In this document: positions 1 to 19,200 of the stretch, one piece after another
Position numbering within the stretch: the first letter of the stretch is position 1
How the letters are laid out: each line of letters starts with the position of its first letter
Assembly: GCA_916610825.1 (NCBI GenBank)
Contig: OU744448.1
Coordinates: 28,046,107 to 28,110,106 of the forward strand
Reading direction: 5' to 3'
Length of the DNA stretch: 64,000 bases
Origin: Haliclystus octoradiatus
Lineage: Eukaryota; Cnidaria; Staurozoa; Stauromedusae; Haliclystidae
Notes under the pieces: model-generated
Told to the model about the DNA's origin: nothing
The model's input: the letters and a program-made list of their open reading frames with translations, nothing else
The model's database searches: none
Program-made: the position numbers and the translations under genes

Positions 1-78
1 CTGAATGCAGGCTTCTTGAATATGATATAGATGAATCTGTTCGGGGGAAACAGCATGATTAGAGCGATATTATATAGA

Positions 79-254
79 CAGTAAATCATGTTATAACGGT
101 CACCTCTATACAGCAGTCACCTGTTTATAGTGGTCACTCTTGCAATGTCTAAAATAGTTTTTCTATTGGATCAAAACTGTATATAAAAACCACCTGTCTA
201 TAGTGGTCAATTTATCTATCTCTCGTAGCTGGCCGTTATATACAGGTTTCACTG
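79..254. mobile_element. pogo/Tigger-type MITE, family A, copy 1
   Basis: A 176-bp non-coding element with terminal inverted repeats. The right end, read in reverse, is CAGTGAAACCTGTATATAAC; the left end is a decayed version of the same repeat (mutated at the first bases). TA follows the right end. It matches the better copies at 25815-25991 and 43033-43209, both 177 bp and flanked by TA. The TIR form CAGTnnAACCT and the TA duplication are typical of pogo/Tigger elements. Confidence 0.75.
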
Positions 255-1025
255 TAATAGTTTTTGTATAATCTCGTATTTGTATTAATTAGCCTCATTT
301 TAATGTAATTGCTCAATGTATAAGTTAGTGTGTTGTTGTAAAGTGTTGTAAGTTCATCAGCTCTATGAACCCAACCTTGATTGTAATTATATAGTAGTAT
401 TATAAATAATTATGAATTATCTTTCAGTCTCATTATACAAATTCAAGTGTTACGTTTCATATAATTATCTTGGAATCGTTTGTTTATAAGTCAATTTTAA
501 TTACAGGATTTGTAGGATCAGTATTCAGAATATAATATAAGAATAATCCTGTTTGTACAGCTCTTATCTAGTATGATTAATGAAACGATTTTCAATCATT
601 TTAATTTCTAAATAATCAGTTTTAGTATTATTATTATTTTACAAAAATCTAAATTGGAAACATGTCAAAGATTTAAATTATTTATTAATTATACATATTA
701 AAACTGATAATGATAGGGTTTGTACATGATTAAAAAATGTATTATTTATATATATAGAAAACAAGACACAGATTACAAATTACAACTTAGAGTAATAAAT
801 TAGACTGGAAATATTACATACTACACAATTGCGACAGTTAAATGGAGGATGATCAATGCAGTCAAGTTTGTAAAGGCAGCAATGTTAATATGATATCAAA
901 ACTACTTTAAGTTCTAATACCACATCTGTTTATTGATTAATGCAGATGAACAGCAATAATTTCTAATAATTTATTATTTGATAATTCCTATTCATCTTTT
1001 CAATCAAAAAGATATGAGAATTATT

Positions 1026-1031
1026 TTTATT
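1026..1031 (-). promoter_or_regulatory. Candidate polyadenylation signal of the CARF-family gene
   Basis: The minus strand reads AATAAA about 75 nt after the stop codon of the CARF-family CDS. This is the nearest canonical signal. The 3' flank from 1 to 1025 otherwise holds only the MITE at 79-254. Confidence 0.45.
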
Positions 1032-1106
1032 TTCCTAATATTATATGTAAAAAAAAAATGTCAATAAATTTGATAGTGTAGAATAATTTGATACTGTATT
1101 ATCAAC

Positions 1107-1145
1107 TTATTGATTAGATGCACATATTGTTGATTTATGCATATG

Positions 1146-1177
<32 letters not shown>

Positions 1178-3644
1178 CGTCATCATCATCTTCGTCATCA
1201 TCGTCATTATCATGATGTTTTGATGATAATACACTAATTTGTGATGACGATAATAAACTAGTATCATTAACATCATCCTCGCTTTGTCCTGTTAAAAAAT
1301 TAACACGACTGGAATGATCTAATAAACCAGGATTAACAATACCAGCTTCAGATGCTAAACGTTTTCTACGTTTATTATTACTCATCAAATTACGTTGCTG
1401 CTGTTGCTGTTGTTGTTTGGTTAATGACATTGGGATTTTATTAATATGACTATGTAATACTTGTACTTGTTCCATAACTGATTTCAATGTATCAGTATTA
1501 GTTACACTGTCTAATAGTGTTGCTGTTGATAGTAACGCTCCACGTGCTTGCTTACGTAGCATATCAATTTGTGCCAAACTCATATTATCTGGAATTGTAG
1601 GTGGATTATCATGTGTCGTTGGATCCGTATCGCCTTGTAAAACATCCATTAAATCAAATTGATGTCCTTGCGCTTGGTTTAATTGTGGATTTAACAGGAA
1701 TTCATTCAAATCCAAAGGTACCTCTTGGCTATTATTATTGCGTGGATGCCCTGGTAAATGACCAGATAATTTTGGTACGGTAATTTCAAGTGCTCTCCAA
1801 CCAGACTCAGACTCAATTAGCCTTGTATGTATTACAGCTGGGCAACCAACGAGTTTTGAACCACGACCCTTTCTGCGACGTATTCCTTCTCTATTTTTCT
1901 TCTTTCTAGGTTTTCCACCTAATGAACAATTATATAACTGTGATTCTAAAACACGATATACAACAACTTTACCATTATGATTAGCCAAACCATGATCTGA
2001 TCTTTTATTCACTCGTTTGCCTGTTCTCACACCAAACATTGTTCCTGTCTGTAAACAAAACTTATATAATAGTTGATCCCATAGTTCTTTTGAATAAGGG
2101 TAAAGGTACCCACGTGCATAATCAACTGGTTTTCTTGATAACGTCGGGGGTTGAACTTCTAATAAACCACCATCTCCTTGTGCTTCCTTTTTTAATTTTG
2201 TTTGTGAAAATGCAATATCAGCATGATGAACAGTAATGCTTTGTAATTCTGAAAAACATGGTGGTAATAAGTTTCTGATGCACACTTCTCTGACATCATC
2301 AGCACGCTGGACACCTGTATTGATCACCACATTAGGAGGATGGGCATTCGGAACTTTATGATTGAATTTTCTACGGCATACAACAGTACTGAGCCCATTA
2401 TTTTCACATTCTTCACAAGCAGTTGCTTTGACATCTCGATGGCCTTTTTCAGCTCTGCAATATGTTGTTGTACGACTAAAGCGAAAACAACCAATACAAC
2501 GACCAAGAACTTCAAAGTACTGCCCTGCCTCAGAGATAGGACCAGACACTGGATTAAATGGTTGAACTGTTGCACCTGGAATCAAAGGGTTTTGATTACC
2601 ATTCACCACCTGTGATCCAACAACAAAAGGCTGTTGAACAGGTACAGCCCATATACGAGGAGCAAGTGGTCGAAGTGGAGTCTTTGAGCTTGCTGCTTCT
2701 TTCTTTTCCTGTCTGATCTTACCACGCTTTTTTTTGGGTGGTGCTTCACATACTGGAATTGGTTGCATGGCTGATATAGAGCTGACACCAGGGTTTAAAC
2801 CGATCTGAGGTGGCATCTGGGCTAGTACAAACTGATTGCCATTGCCGTTAGCAGAAGGAACTTGTATTAATACAGTCAGCTGTTGTCCATTGCTACCTTG
2901 TACTTGAGCTATTTGTGGATGCATAGATGCTTCACTTGTTGCAACATTAATCAATGGATAGTTACCAAGTTGATTTCCATCTTGTACAACTGAATGAGAT
3001 GGTATACCTTCAACAGTACAATGCTCTGTTAAAATATTCGTTGTTGCTGCTAATATATTAGCAGCTGTATCTGCTGTAGTAAGTTCAATGTGTGTATTTC
3101 CCATGCCATCATGCTCTTGTACCTGATCAGCATCAACTGGTTCAAAATGATTATGTTGTGTACTATCATCATCATGATGATTAATAGATGATAAAGTTTT
3201 ATTTGTAACTGAGTTACTGTCTGAGGATTCAAAGACGTTTGCATCAACAATATTTTGTGTAAGCTCCACATGTGTATTTCCCATATCATTATGTCCTTGC
3301 TCCTGATTGCTGTTAAGTGTTTCAAAATGATCATGTGATATACTATCAACAACATGAGAGTTAACAGAGGATATTGATACTGTTTTATTTGTACTTGAAT
3401 TACCTGTAGATTGATATGTTGGCGGTGGTGCACATACCTCATTCAATGTGTTCTTATTCATTTGCTCAGTTTGGTGATTAGATTCTGCTGCTGCTAGTTG
3501 GAATGTTTGCATTGTTCCTGCATGAAATAATGTTTCATTTGCGTAAATCTCATTTTCACTGCCAACTGTTTCATTGGCAGCAACTTCAGCATTTGATGAC
3601 TGCGCAACAACAACAACTGGTTTTTCATCTGACATGATTCCCAT
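1107..3644 (-). CDS. CARF: CARF/ALS2CR8-family transcription factor, 845 aa, single coding exon
   Basis: Likely a nuclear DNA-binding regulator related to calcium-responsive transcription factor. Seen: residues about 505-625 carry the family core (WDQLLYKFCLQTGTMFGVRT, then RVLESQLYNCSLGGKPR and GRGSKLVGCPAVI). Two basic stretches, PPKKKRGKIRQEKK (303-316) and the run at 580-597, look like nuclear localisation signals. Residues 383-429 hold two Cys-x2-Cys-x9-Cys-x5-His modules in a row. Residues about 84-130 and 148-190 are an internal duplication. PolyGln lies at 744-750 and an Asp/Glu-only tract at about 813-833, near the C-terminus. The start codon is directly preceded by an in-frame TAA and by a strong acceptor (pyrimidine tract then AG at 3649-3648), so the CDS begins 3 nt into an exon after a 5'UTR intron. 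The mammalian gene has many coding exons, so this one is unusually compact. Family call is from memory of the core motif; the rest is read directly. Confidence 0.87.
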
Positions 3645-4788
3645 TTACTGAAAGAAAAATAAGAAACTTCAAATTAAATTATAAGCTATTAAAGATGCAA
3701 ATATTTGTAGGTGATGTAGATAATGTTAAAGAGGGCTTCCAATCAATATTTTCATGTTTCATTAGTCACTATTTTAAGACACTAGTCACCAAGTTACACT
3801 CAATGAGTGTAATTTCAGCAAAATAATGTTGTATTTACACCCTTACAAATAAATATCCTATATGTCATTTTGTGTAGCCTACTGTGCCTTTCATTTCACT
3901 TATTTTCAATTATTTGAATATGTTTTAAATTTCCTTGCTCTTAAAGGGTCTGGGAGCTATAAGCATGTGCCTTCTCAAAGACTTTTGAACAGACCAGAAA
4001 ATTGATGGAAAATGGATGGATCTGCTAGGATGGATCCCTCGTACTTGACGATTCAGAGTCTCGTATATTTGCTACCAGATTGCCATTTGCTTGTAATCTT
4101 CTTTCCCTCGTATTTGGTGTTTCTTATAGTTGCCAAAATATATAGTGTATTCACTTGCAATCTGCTCTCTCTACTACGTGGTGTTTAACTATCTCTTGTA
4201 GCTGAGACAGGCTCTCTGTTAGCGTTTAATCTACTTGTTCTTGTTTTAGGAATTTCAGTGATCCGTCTGTAATTTGCTACTCGCTATTTATAGTTCCTGG
4301 TAACCCGGGGGTAACTCTCATATGAAGGGAATTTGGAGACGTGCCAATTTTGGGGGGCCATATTCCAGCTGAGAAAGTAGTTTATAGAAAGTTTCAGATT
4401 TTGGATATTTTTTGGGTCCCTTTTTTAAATTGCTAGAAATTTTTGAAAAAATAAATTTGGAATCTGTCTGAAGAACTTCAATGAAGAACATTGAAAGAAA
4501 AAGAAAAAAGTATTTTAGAACTTTTGGTGTGCTTTTTAGAACTTTTGGTGTAGCTTTGTTAAGTTTTCAGAACTCTTTGGATATTTCACTTTTTCGAAGT
4601 GACACCCCCCCCCCCCCCGTCGGTGTAGAGCCAGAGATACACTTCGGGGCTTGTATTACAAATTTATGTTATGTATATTGTAGGATTGATTTGTAAGCTT
4701 GTGAATTACCATTGGTAATTAGATCACAATTTTGAATACCGTAATGCAACACAAACGATTTGTTTATATTTTATTTCACTGCTGAGAC

Positions 4789-5158
4789 CAGGGTTCGATA
4801 AAAGTTGCGATCCTGCAACCCTAGATCGCAGAAGGCTGAGCTGAAATCCGAAGGCAGAAAGAATGAACTATTTTCTTATAAGATTTTTTACTAAATATCA
4901 AGATAGAACTATAACCTTTGGAGTGTCTATTCACAAATCGATAATCAGTGCTTGTTTACGTTTACATCAAGTCTTGAAATAACTTCTTTACGAGTTTAAG
5001 TTTTAAACACGATGGAGTGTTGACAATGAAATCAATAACAGACCGCCTTGTTCTGATAATTGATACAAAATAGTTCATCATATGTCCGGAAAAATATCTG
5101 AAGGTTTCACTTGGAAAATCTTTGGATCTCGGAAGGTAAAAACTTTTATCAGACCCTG
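4789..5158. mobile_element. hAT-type MITE, CAGGG family, 370-bp copy
   Basis: The left end reads CAGGGTTCGATAAAAG and the right end, in reverse, CAGGGTCTGATAAAAG. An exact 8-bp duplication GCTGAGAC flanks it at 4781-4788 and 5159-5166. CAGGG ends with an 8-bp target duplication fit the hAT superfamily. It is about twice as long as other copies in the window, so it is probably a longer internal-deletion form or contains an insertion. No coding sequence seen. Confidence 0.82.
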
Positions 5159-5328
5159 GCTGAGACTGAGGAGGCTGTAGGCTTTATTTAGTTATCGGAA
5201 CATAGATTTATATCTAAATTGGTGATACTGTATTTGCAACCGAAGAATGAAGAGTTTGTTTACATTTATTTTTATATTATTGCGTTTTCACTGCCGTATT
5301 TGACACACCCCCAGCTATCATTATAATG

Positions 5329-5408
5329 TAGCCTGCTCGCAGACTCACTGTCAAAATGTCTACAATTTAACAAGTTTATATTATGACAGTGAGTCTGCGA
5401 GCAGGCTA
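5329..5408. mobile_element. 80-bp foldback element with 8-bp target duplication
   Basis: Two perfect 25-bp arms beginning TAGCCTGCTCGCAGACTCAC face each other around a 30-bp spacer. The exact 8-mer TTATAATG lies on both sides (5321-5328 and 5409-5416). The duplication length suggests hAT or a similar superfamily. Related TAGCCTGC ends occur at 45600-45979 and 62812-62884. Confidence 0.8.
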
Positions 5409-6894
5409 TTATAATGTGGAAGTGCTGTTTTCCATTGGGCAAAATCATGTTGTGGTAAAATTATGGCCTTGGTATGTCTGCCAAATATTAAAGTATTAAT
5501 GACCTTTACATGGAAACATTGATTTGTGTGCCAATGAATGACAAGCGGGATGACAAGTCATTTAAACCTTCTGGACTTCATTTGATGGTCTGTACCAGTC
5601 TGTACTGCAATGGCTAGTGCAGGTTATGGTCGGTTATGAAGGGAACAGGATATAGGATATCAGATAACAAGACCTCCTGCGTTTGAGGATTGATCTTTGT
5701 AGGCCTACGCATAACGAAAACATTGCAAACTTGATGACGAATAACCAGATGCAACAAACAGATGAGATGCACCATGCGTTTGCCTAAATCATACATAAAA
5801 TATGAGTAGGCCTAGGTCTACTAACTGACTGATCAAGCAATTATAAAGGGCAATCATTGACTAGCAACAGCATATAAAATCCCATATCCATCCATCCATC
5901 CATCCCTAGCTTCTTATTCGGGCTTCTAATTTTACTTTCCTTCGTCTGAGTCTCTCTATTGTGAAAGTCAGACCAAAATGTCCATTTTATAACGATATGC
6001 TACAAAACACAATTCTGATACTCTAAATTATTTCGGCCATGTCTATTTCTCGAAAGGCGCGAAATAACTATTCACTCAAAATAAGGTTGTCTGAGCTTCC
6101 TACCTTCCTTCACTGCAAAGAGCAATGCAGAGGACGACTGACGCCAGCTACTTTTAACAACACGATCGGTAAATAGAATTGACCTAAAAAGGCTCAATTG
6201 ATTAGATATCTTGTAAGAAAGTAATAATTTCTTCAAATTTGTATGTGCGATCTATTTTTTATAAACAACTAGGCTAATAGTTATTAGCTTGTCCGAAAAA
6301 ATTGATCTTGATGAACACACATATTTTAAGCGCAGGTACAAACACGCCATATTGCAATTTTCCAAAACTACTTTCGAAGATTTACAAAAGTTACGTTTCA
6401 GGGGCCCAATGCAGCATGGGATCGTATAATCGCAATCGGCAAACGCAGCCCTGAAAACCTAGATATCGTCTCTTTTAGGTCATTACAATCAAAATATTAT
6501 TCATACAGGGGATAATATATTGTTATCAGTGTATATACCCAGTACAGCCACACAGCCAATAATCTTCTAACCGCATTTCGGCCTTGAATAAATAATACGA
6601 TTGAATATTACCCCGTCCACTAATACGTGTCTCGGTAGGTCTGTGTAAAGACATTTATACGTGTCATAGAGGTATAAGTCTATGGTCTATTCTAGGGCTA
6701 TTCTATATCTTCTATGCATTTCTCTATATAATCATCATGGTTCAATCTAGTACACATAAATTCCCCCATTCTCAGGGGGCATAGGAGAAAACAGTTTGCG
6801 GATTTCTAGGTTCTTCTTCTCCGTTTTTTGTTGTTGTGATATTTGAGTCCAGTTCCTGGATTTTGTAAAAGTCAAGTTTATCCCTTTCAGCGGC

Positions 6895-7921
6895 CTTCAC
6901 ACTGAGGAAAAAAGTCATGCCATGGATCAGTTATGTCAATGACCTATATTGCTCCATCCTATGTGCTGTAACAGAGATCAAATCTAAATCTACAGAGATC
7001 ATTAGATAAAGTTGTTACATGGGCGCAAACTTGGCAGTTACGTCTAGCTTTTCACAGGTTGCGTATTTTCCTTTGGAAATGTCAACGTTCAGCAACAGAT
7101 TTACAACTTGGAAGAAAAAGAACTGAGAACAGTAAATAGAATAAAAGACCTGGGAGTTGTATTCACTACCGACCTCAAGCCTTCAGCTCATTGCGCTATG
7201 ATTACTGCAAAGGCCAAGTCTAGGTCATTCCTAATAAGAAAATGTTTCTCCAGTAGAGATGCTGATGTTTTAATGAAAGCATACAGTGTGTACGTGAGAC
7301 CACTTTTAGAATCAGTGTCTCCTGTATGGTCCCCATATTTTAATTAAAGATATTATTAGCATTGAAAAGGTTCAAAGAACATTTATCAGGCATGTATGCC
7401 ACATCAAACACATTTACGGTCAAACATATCAAACTCGTTTGAAGTATCTTAATATTGATTCTTTGGAATTAAAGAGAATCAAAAGCGATCTGATAATGAT
7501 GTTTAAAATTATTAATAATCTAGTAGATTTACATTTAGAAGAATTTTGTAAATTCAATAAAACCAAATATTCAATGCGAGGTAACTCCTTAAGTTACAAC
7601 TGACAAATGTATCCGGTAGGCTAAATATCAGCAAATACCAATTTATCAATCGTGTAGTTCCATGGTGGAACAGTTTACCAGAGAGTGTGGTAACCTCCAA
7701 ATCATTAATTTCCTTCAAATCAAAATTGAACACTGTTGATCTAAATGCCTTATGCAAAGTTTATTAACAATCTATATGAACTACTAGTATAGTTAACACA
7801 ATCAACATATTTTAATGTTATCCTTTCTTTATGTATTTAAAGGATATATGTAAGTGGAAGTTTTACATTCCTATATAGTCCGGTCAGTAATTTTGACAAA
7901 TAAACAACAACAACAACAACA
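6895..7921 (+). mobile_element. LINE (non-LTR retrotransposon) 3' end, broken
   Basis: Conceptual translation gives the C-terminal part of a reverse transcriptase ORF: a WAQTWQLRL segment (about 7020-7055), KDLGVVFTTDLK (about 7145-7180), YVRPLLESVSPVWSP (7291-7335), then KVQRTFIRHVCHIKH and SLELKRIKSDLIMMFKIINN further on. These match the usual end of CR1/Jockey-like ORF2. The frame is interrupted several times after 7347, so it is a dead 5'-truncated copy. The 3' end is a CAA-rich tail (7903-7921). It lies between CARF and YIPF4, in the same direction as neither. Confidence 0.75.
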
Positions 7922-8316
7922 GTGTAACTTCCTTCTGAAAGCGGTGACTGCGCCTGGAAATGTTTCAAAGATGTCAGTTACATGTCTATCAGACCTAGCG
8001 TGATATACAATGTAAACAACAGAAGATTAAAAACATTTCTCGGTGTTTGCAAATTCTTAGCCCCGATTTTCGTCTCTAATTTTTGCAGTTTTACGGCCTT
8101 CCCCTTTTGACCCCCTTTACTTAGTAGTAAACATGAAGGTTGTGAAAGATCCTACTTATACTGTATGCCAGTATGCAAATTAAAACAATTGCAGAGAAAA
8201 TAATTATAACCAAACCATAGTAATGTGGTAACGTAGACTAGCCGAATCAGATCTTATTGAAAGCTAAAATAAATCTAAGTTTTATAATTTAAGTATTAAT
8301 ATAATAATTTAAAATA

Positions 8317-8322
8317 TTTAAT
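8317..8322 (-). promoter_or_regulatory. Possible polyadenylation signal of YIPF4 (ATTAAA)
   Basis: The minus strand reads ATTAAA 16 nt past the YIPF4 stop. No closer AATAAA was seen. Confidence 0.35.
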
Positions 8323-8337
8323 GCATCATATGAGATA

Positions 8338-15758
<7,421 letters not shown>

Positions 15759-16297
15759 TAAAAATTTATTTCAGGACAAGACTATATAACTTTATTATTA
15801 ACATATAAAATCGCCTTCTGTTTCTTGTTGTGTTTTTTCTAGATTTCACTCGTGAGTCCGTGACTTCGTGTTGGCAATCTTGATACTACAATGAAAAACG
15901 GGGGTGCAGTCTATGTTCACATTTGTGCATATTTGTGAAAACTTTATGTTTTATTTGATCAAATAGACGAATAATAAGTTCATCGATGTTATATGAAATT
16001 ATAATTTATCAATAATTTGCTTTTTATTAGCAATATTTATTTCATTTGTTGGTTTTCTAACTTTTCTATAATGTATTTTTAGGAATTAGACTAGATTTCA
16101 AACCCGTTCAATTTTACCATTCTCATCTTGATGATGAGGCAGATTTTTACAATTGACATATTTGTGTTTTGTTGATTTTGAGCTTGATGATTCATTTTCA
16201 AGTTCATCATGTGAAATAATTTTATCGTTCAAATCTCCTGCTAAAAATTAGATTATATCAATTGACTATGCCAATGCATTAGTGATTATATAGGAAT
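15759..16297. promoter_or_regulatory. Shared upstream region of divergent YIPF4 and DESI2
   Basis: The start codons face away from each other across 539 bp, so both promoters must lie here unless upstream UTR exons exist. I saw no clear TATA or Inr consensus. A minus-strand open stretch at 16104-16250 lies inside (see findings). The arrangement suggests a bidirectional promoter; this is inferred from spacing alone. Confidence 0.5.
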
Positions 16298-19200
16298 ATG
16301 TCGCGAACACCAGTTGTTCTGAATGTTTACGATATGGTAAGTTTAATTAAATTTATTTTTAAATATTGCGACATACGCTTCTTTATAGGAAAAACATGAA
16401 AGTATATTATTGCTTGAATTTGCTTCCTAGAAGTGACACCAGTGCTTATATGTGTTTTAAATCTTATTTTATCATTGTATTTGTTCTATGTATATCTAAT
16501 TCAAAAAGAATTTTGTATATAGTAAACTGGATTGTCTAGGGTTGTGTCCGTGGCTTGAGCACTTTAATCCCTGACAATTATATTAATTTTTGAACATATT
16601 TCCTACTTATGTGATTTTTCATACCATTGTTTCTTCCCTTTTTCGAGGAAGGATTTATATTTCTGCAATGACGTATTCTTAATACCTCAAATGGTTGTAT
16701 AGAATTTTCTTATGTTTTCTGTTATTGGAATTAACTTTTCTGGATTACTTTTTAAATCAAACATTATATGTCTTGTTTCTGATTTTAGGCCTACTAATTT
16801 TTGCATAATCCATCAACACAAGGAGATTGAAAATAATTGCATAAAATATTCATATCAATTAATCCCTCCTTAATCCATCTTATATACAATGTTACTATAT
16901 TGATCCCGTAGATTAACATAGAACAACTGATTGATTAGCCTAATAATAAGTTAGTTGGATCCATGCACTGGGTCAGTCCATGTATACTCTCAAACGAAAA
17001 CCTCAACCTCTCACGGCTCTCAGAATTTAATAAAACTTATTCTACTAAAAGATAATAAAGTAAATATCAATTTGGTGAATTTTGAAATAATTTTGTCAAA
17101 AAATAATGAATCTAGAGCGTGTTAAAGATTACGTGATAATTGGCAACAATTTTAACAATGGTAACAATTTTATTTTGCTATTTGTGTTCACTATAAAAAT
17201 GCAATGTGGGTGAAAAATTTCAAACATATTTTATTTCGAAAATGAAAACAATGTAGATTATTTTTAAATTATTTGTCATGATTTCACATTGGTTATAACA
17301 TGTCTTACGCAAGCCATTACAGCTCCAAGATGGTGATGTCATTTTTTCTTTGTTTCATGAACGGAATATTGTATTCGGTCGCATGAATAATCGCACTACC
17401 CCCTCGCAATATTTCATTAACAGTTCATGAACTTTTGAATAATTCATGAATTGACGACTATTCCATGCTGAGTTGATAAGCAGTTCATGAACAATTAATT
17501 GAAAACACAAGAAATATAAAATGATACAACATTCATGAACTTATTTTGCTGAGATGTTTCTGAATATGTTTCTTGTAGTTTCAGTTAACCATCATTCACT
17601 ATTTATTCAGGACCTGATAAGTTCACATAGAACTTTTTCTCACAGGTGATACACATAGGTGATACACATATGAATCCAGAGGCAGGGTCCAACAAAAGCG
17701 GAGATCATCCTAGATCCCGGAAGACTAGAGAAAATTCAGCTGAGAATGTATAATTTTCTGATTTATAGGTTAAACCTCAACAAAATATTCAGAAGAAAAT
17801 TCAGAAAATGTTTCAAGATTCCGGAAGGCTAAATCTTTTGTAGGACACTGTTCAGAGGAACAGCAGAATAAATATTATCAGCATAGTTGACAATTTAAAC
17901 TGTAGATTTAAGGCCAGGAAAGAATATGTATGATCAATTTACCTGTTCATAACGATGTAGTGTTTCTTCAATAGATTCTACCTAATGTCATGTTCATGTT
18001 CAATTCATATTTTACTAATTTTTGTTTATCAGTATTGGTTGAATGAGTATACTGCTCCTCTTGGGTTTGGTGTCTATCATTCAGGTGTTGAAGTTCATGG
18101 TAAAGGTGAGACACATCGATAGATTACCATGTAATTCTATGATTGTATAATTTCATTGTCACATCAATGATTGTTATTTAAATATAAGCAGTGATGTTTT
18201 GGTGGGGGAACACGGGGGAACGTCGTCCCCCCACTACTTTCTCCGGGGGAACGGCATCCCCTCATTTTTTTCATTTGAAGTGAAGTTTTATATGTGCTTG
18301 TGCATAATGTTCTTGTTCCGAATAATATTATCATCAATATTATCAGTAATATAGAAGTATTATTCTTAAGCAAAAGTAAGTGGCAACAGTTTCTTGATTT
18401 TATTATTCATCTGAACTGCGTTTTAAATATCTCTAGTCGTTTTGACCCATTTTCAAGATAATTGCTTCATATTTTAACAAGGATATAATAAATGACCCAG
18501 AAGATTATACTGAACTGGTCTCTTGAAATGTGCTACAGAGCTCTTGAAAGATTATAATTTTGGAAATTTTTACAGGGGGCATGCCTCGGACCCCCTACAA
18601 GAAGGGGCCCTCGGCCCCTAAAAGAATTGCAAGCCGTTCCCACCTGGTTATATCGTTGTTTATATTTTATAACAATTCAAATATTTTAAATCAAGTTTGG
18701 CTCATTTATTGTAGGTCTAGCTTAAGGGTCCGACAGAAGGTTCAGCCTTACTGAAATCCTAGAAGAATTTCAACATTTTCTCCTAAATTTGTTTTTAAAA
18801 GTTTGACCAAGAAATCATAAAAATACCAATTTTCTTCTGAATTTACTCTAGCCTTTCGGAATCTAGGATTGCAAGATTCCTACTTTAGTCAAACCCTGTC
18901 TAGTTGATGAAAAAATTTAACTATTTGCAATATTATCCATTTATCCAAATTCTGTAAATGCTTCTAAACGAGGCTTTATGTAAGTGCTTTAGTAGGCAAT
19001 ACTTGCCTGATTCACATAGTTTAACTATTTTTTGTATATATTTAAATTTTCAAATTATATGTGAATTAAATTAAACAAACAAACAAACAACAAACAATTT
19101 ATTGAGAATAAGATTTCAAGCTTTAAGCTTAAGCTGAAGAGGTTTTTACAGAATCTAGACCACTTGATTTTATAGTGTTATGCTATAATCAGTCGATTTT

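Larger units (their letters stand above)
3645..6895. other. CARF upstream region and probable 5'UTR intron
   Basis: No host coding exon was recognised here. It holds a hAT MITE (4789-5158), a foldback (5329-5408), a poly-C run near 4605-4618 and a short CATC microsatellite near 5885-5907. A possible 5'UTR exon on the minus strand ends at about 6104, where GAAGGAAG is followed by GTAGGAAG; upstream of it is TGGCGTCAG, a CRE-like sequence. That first exon is only a guess. Confidence 0.4.
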
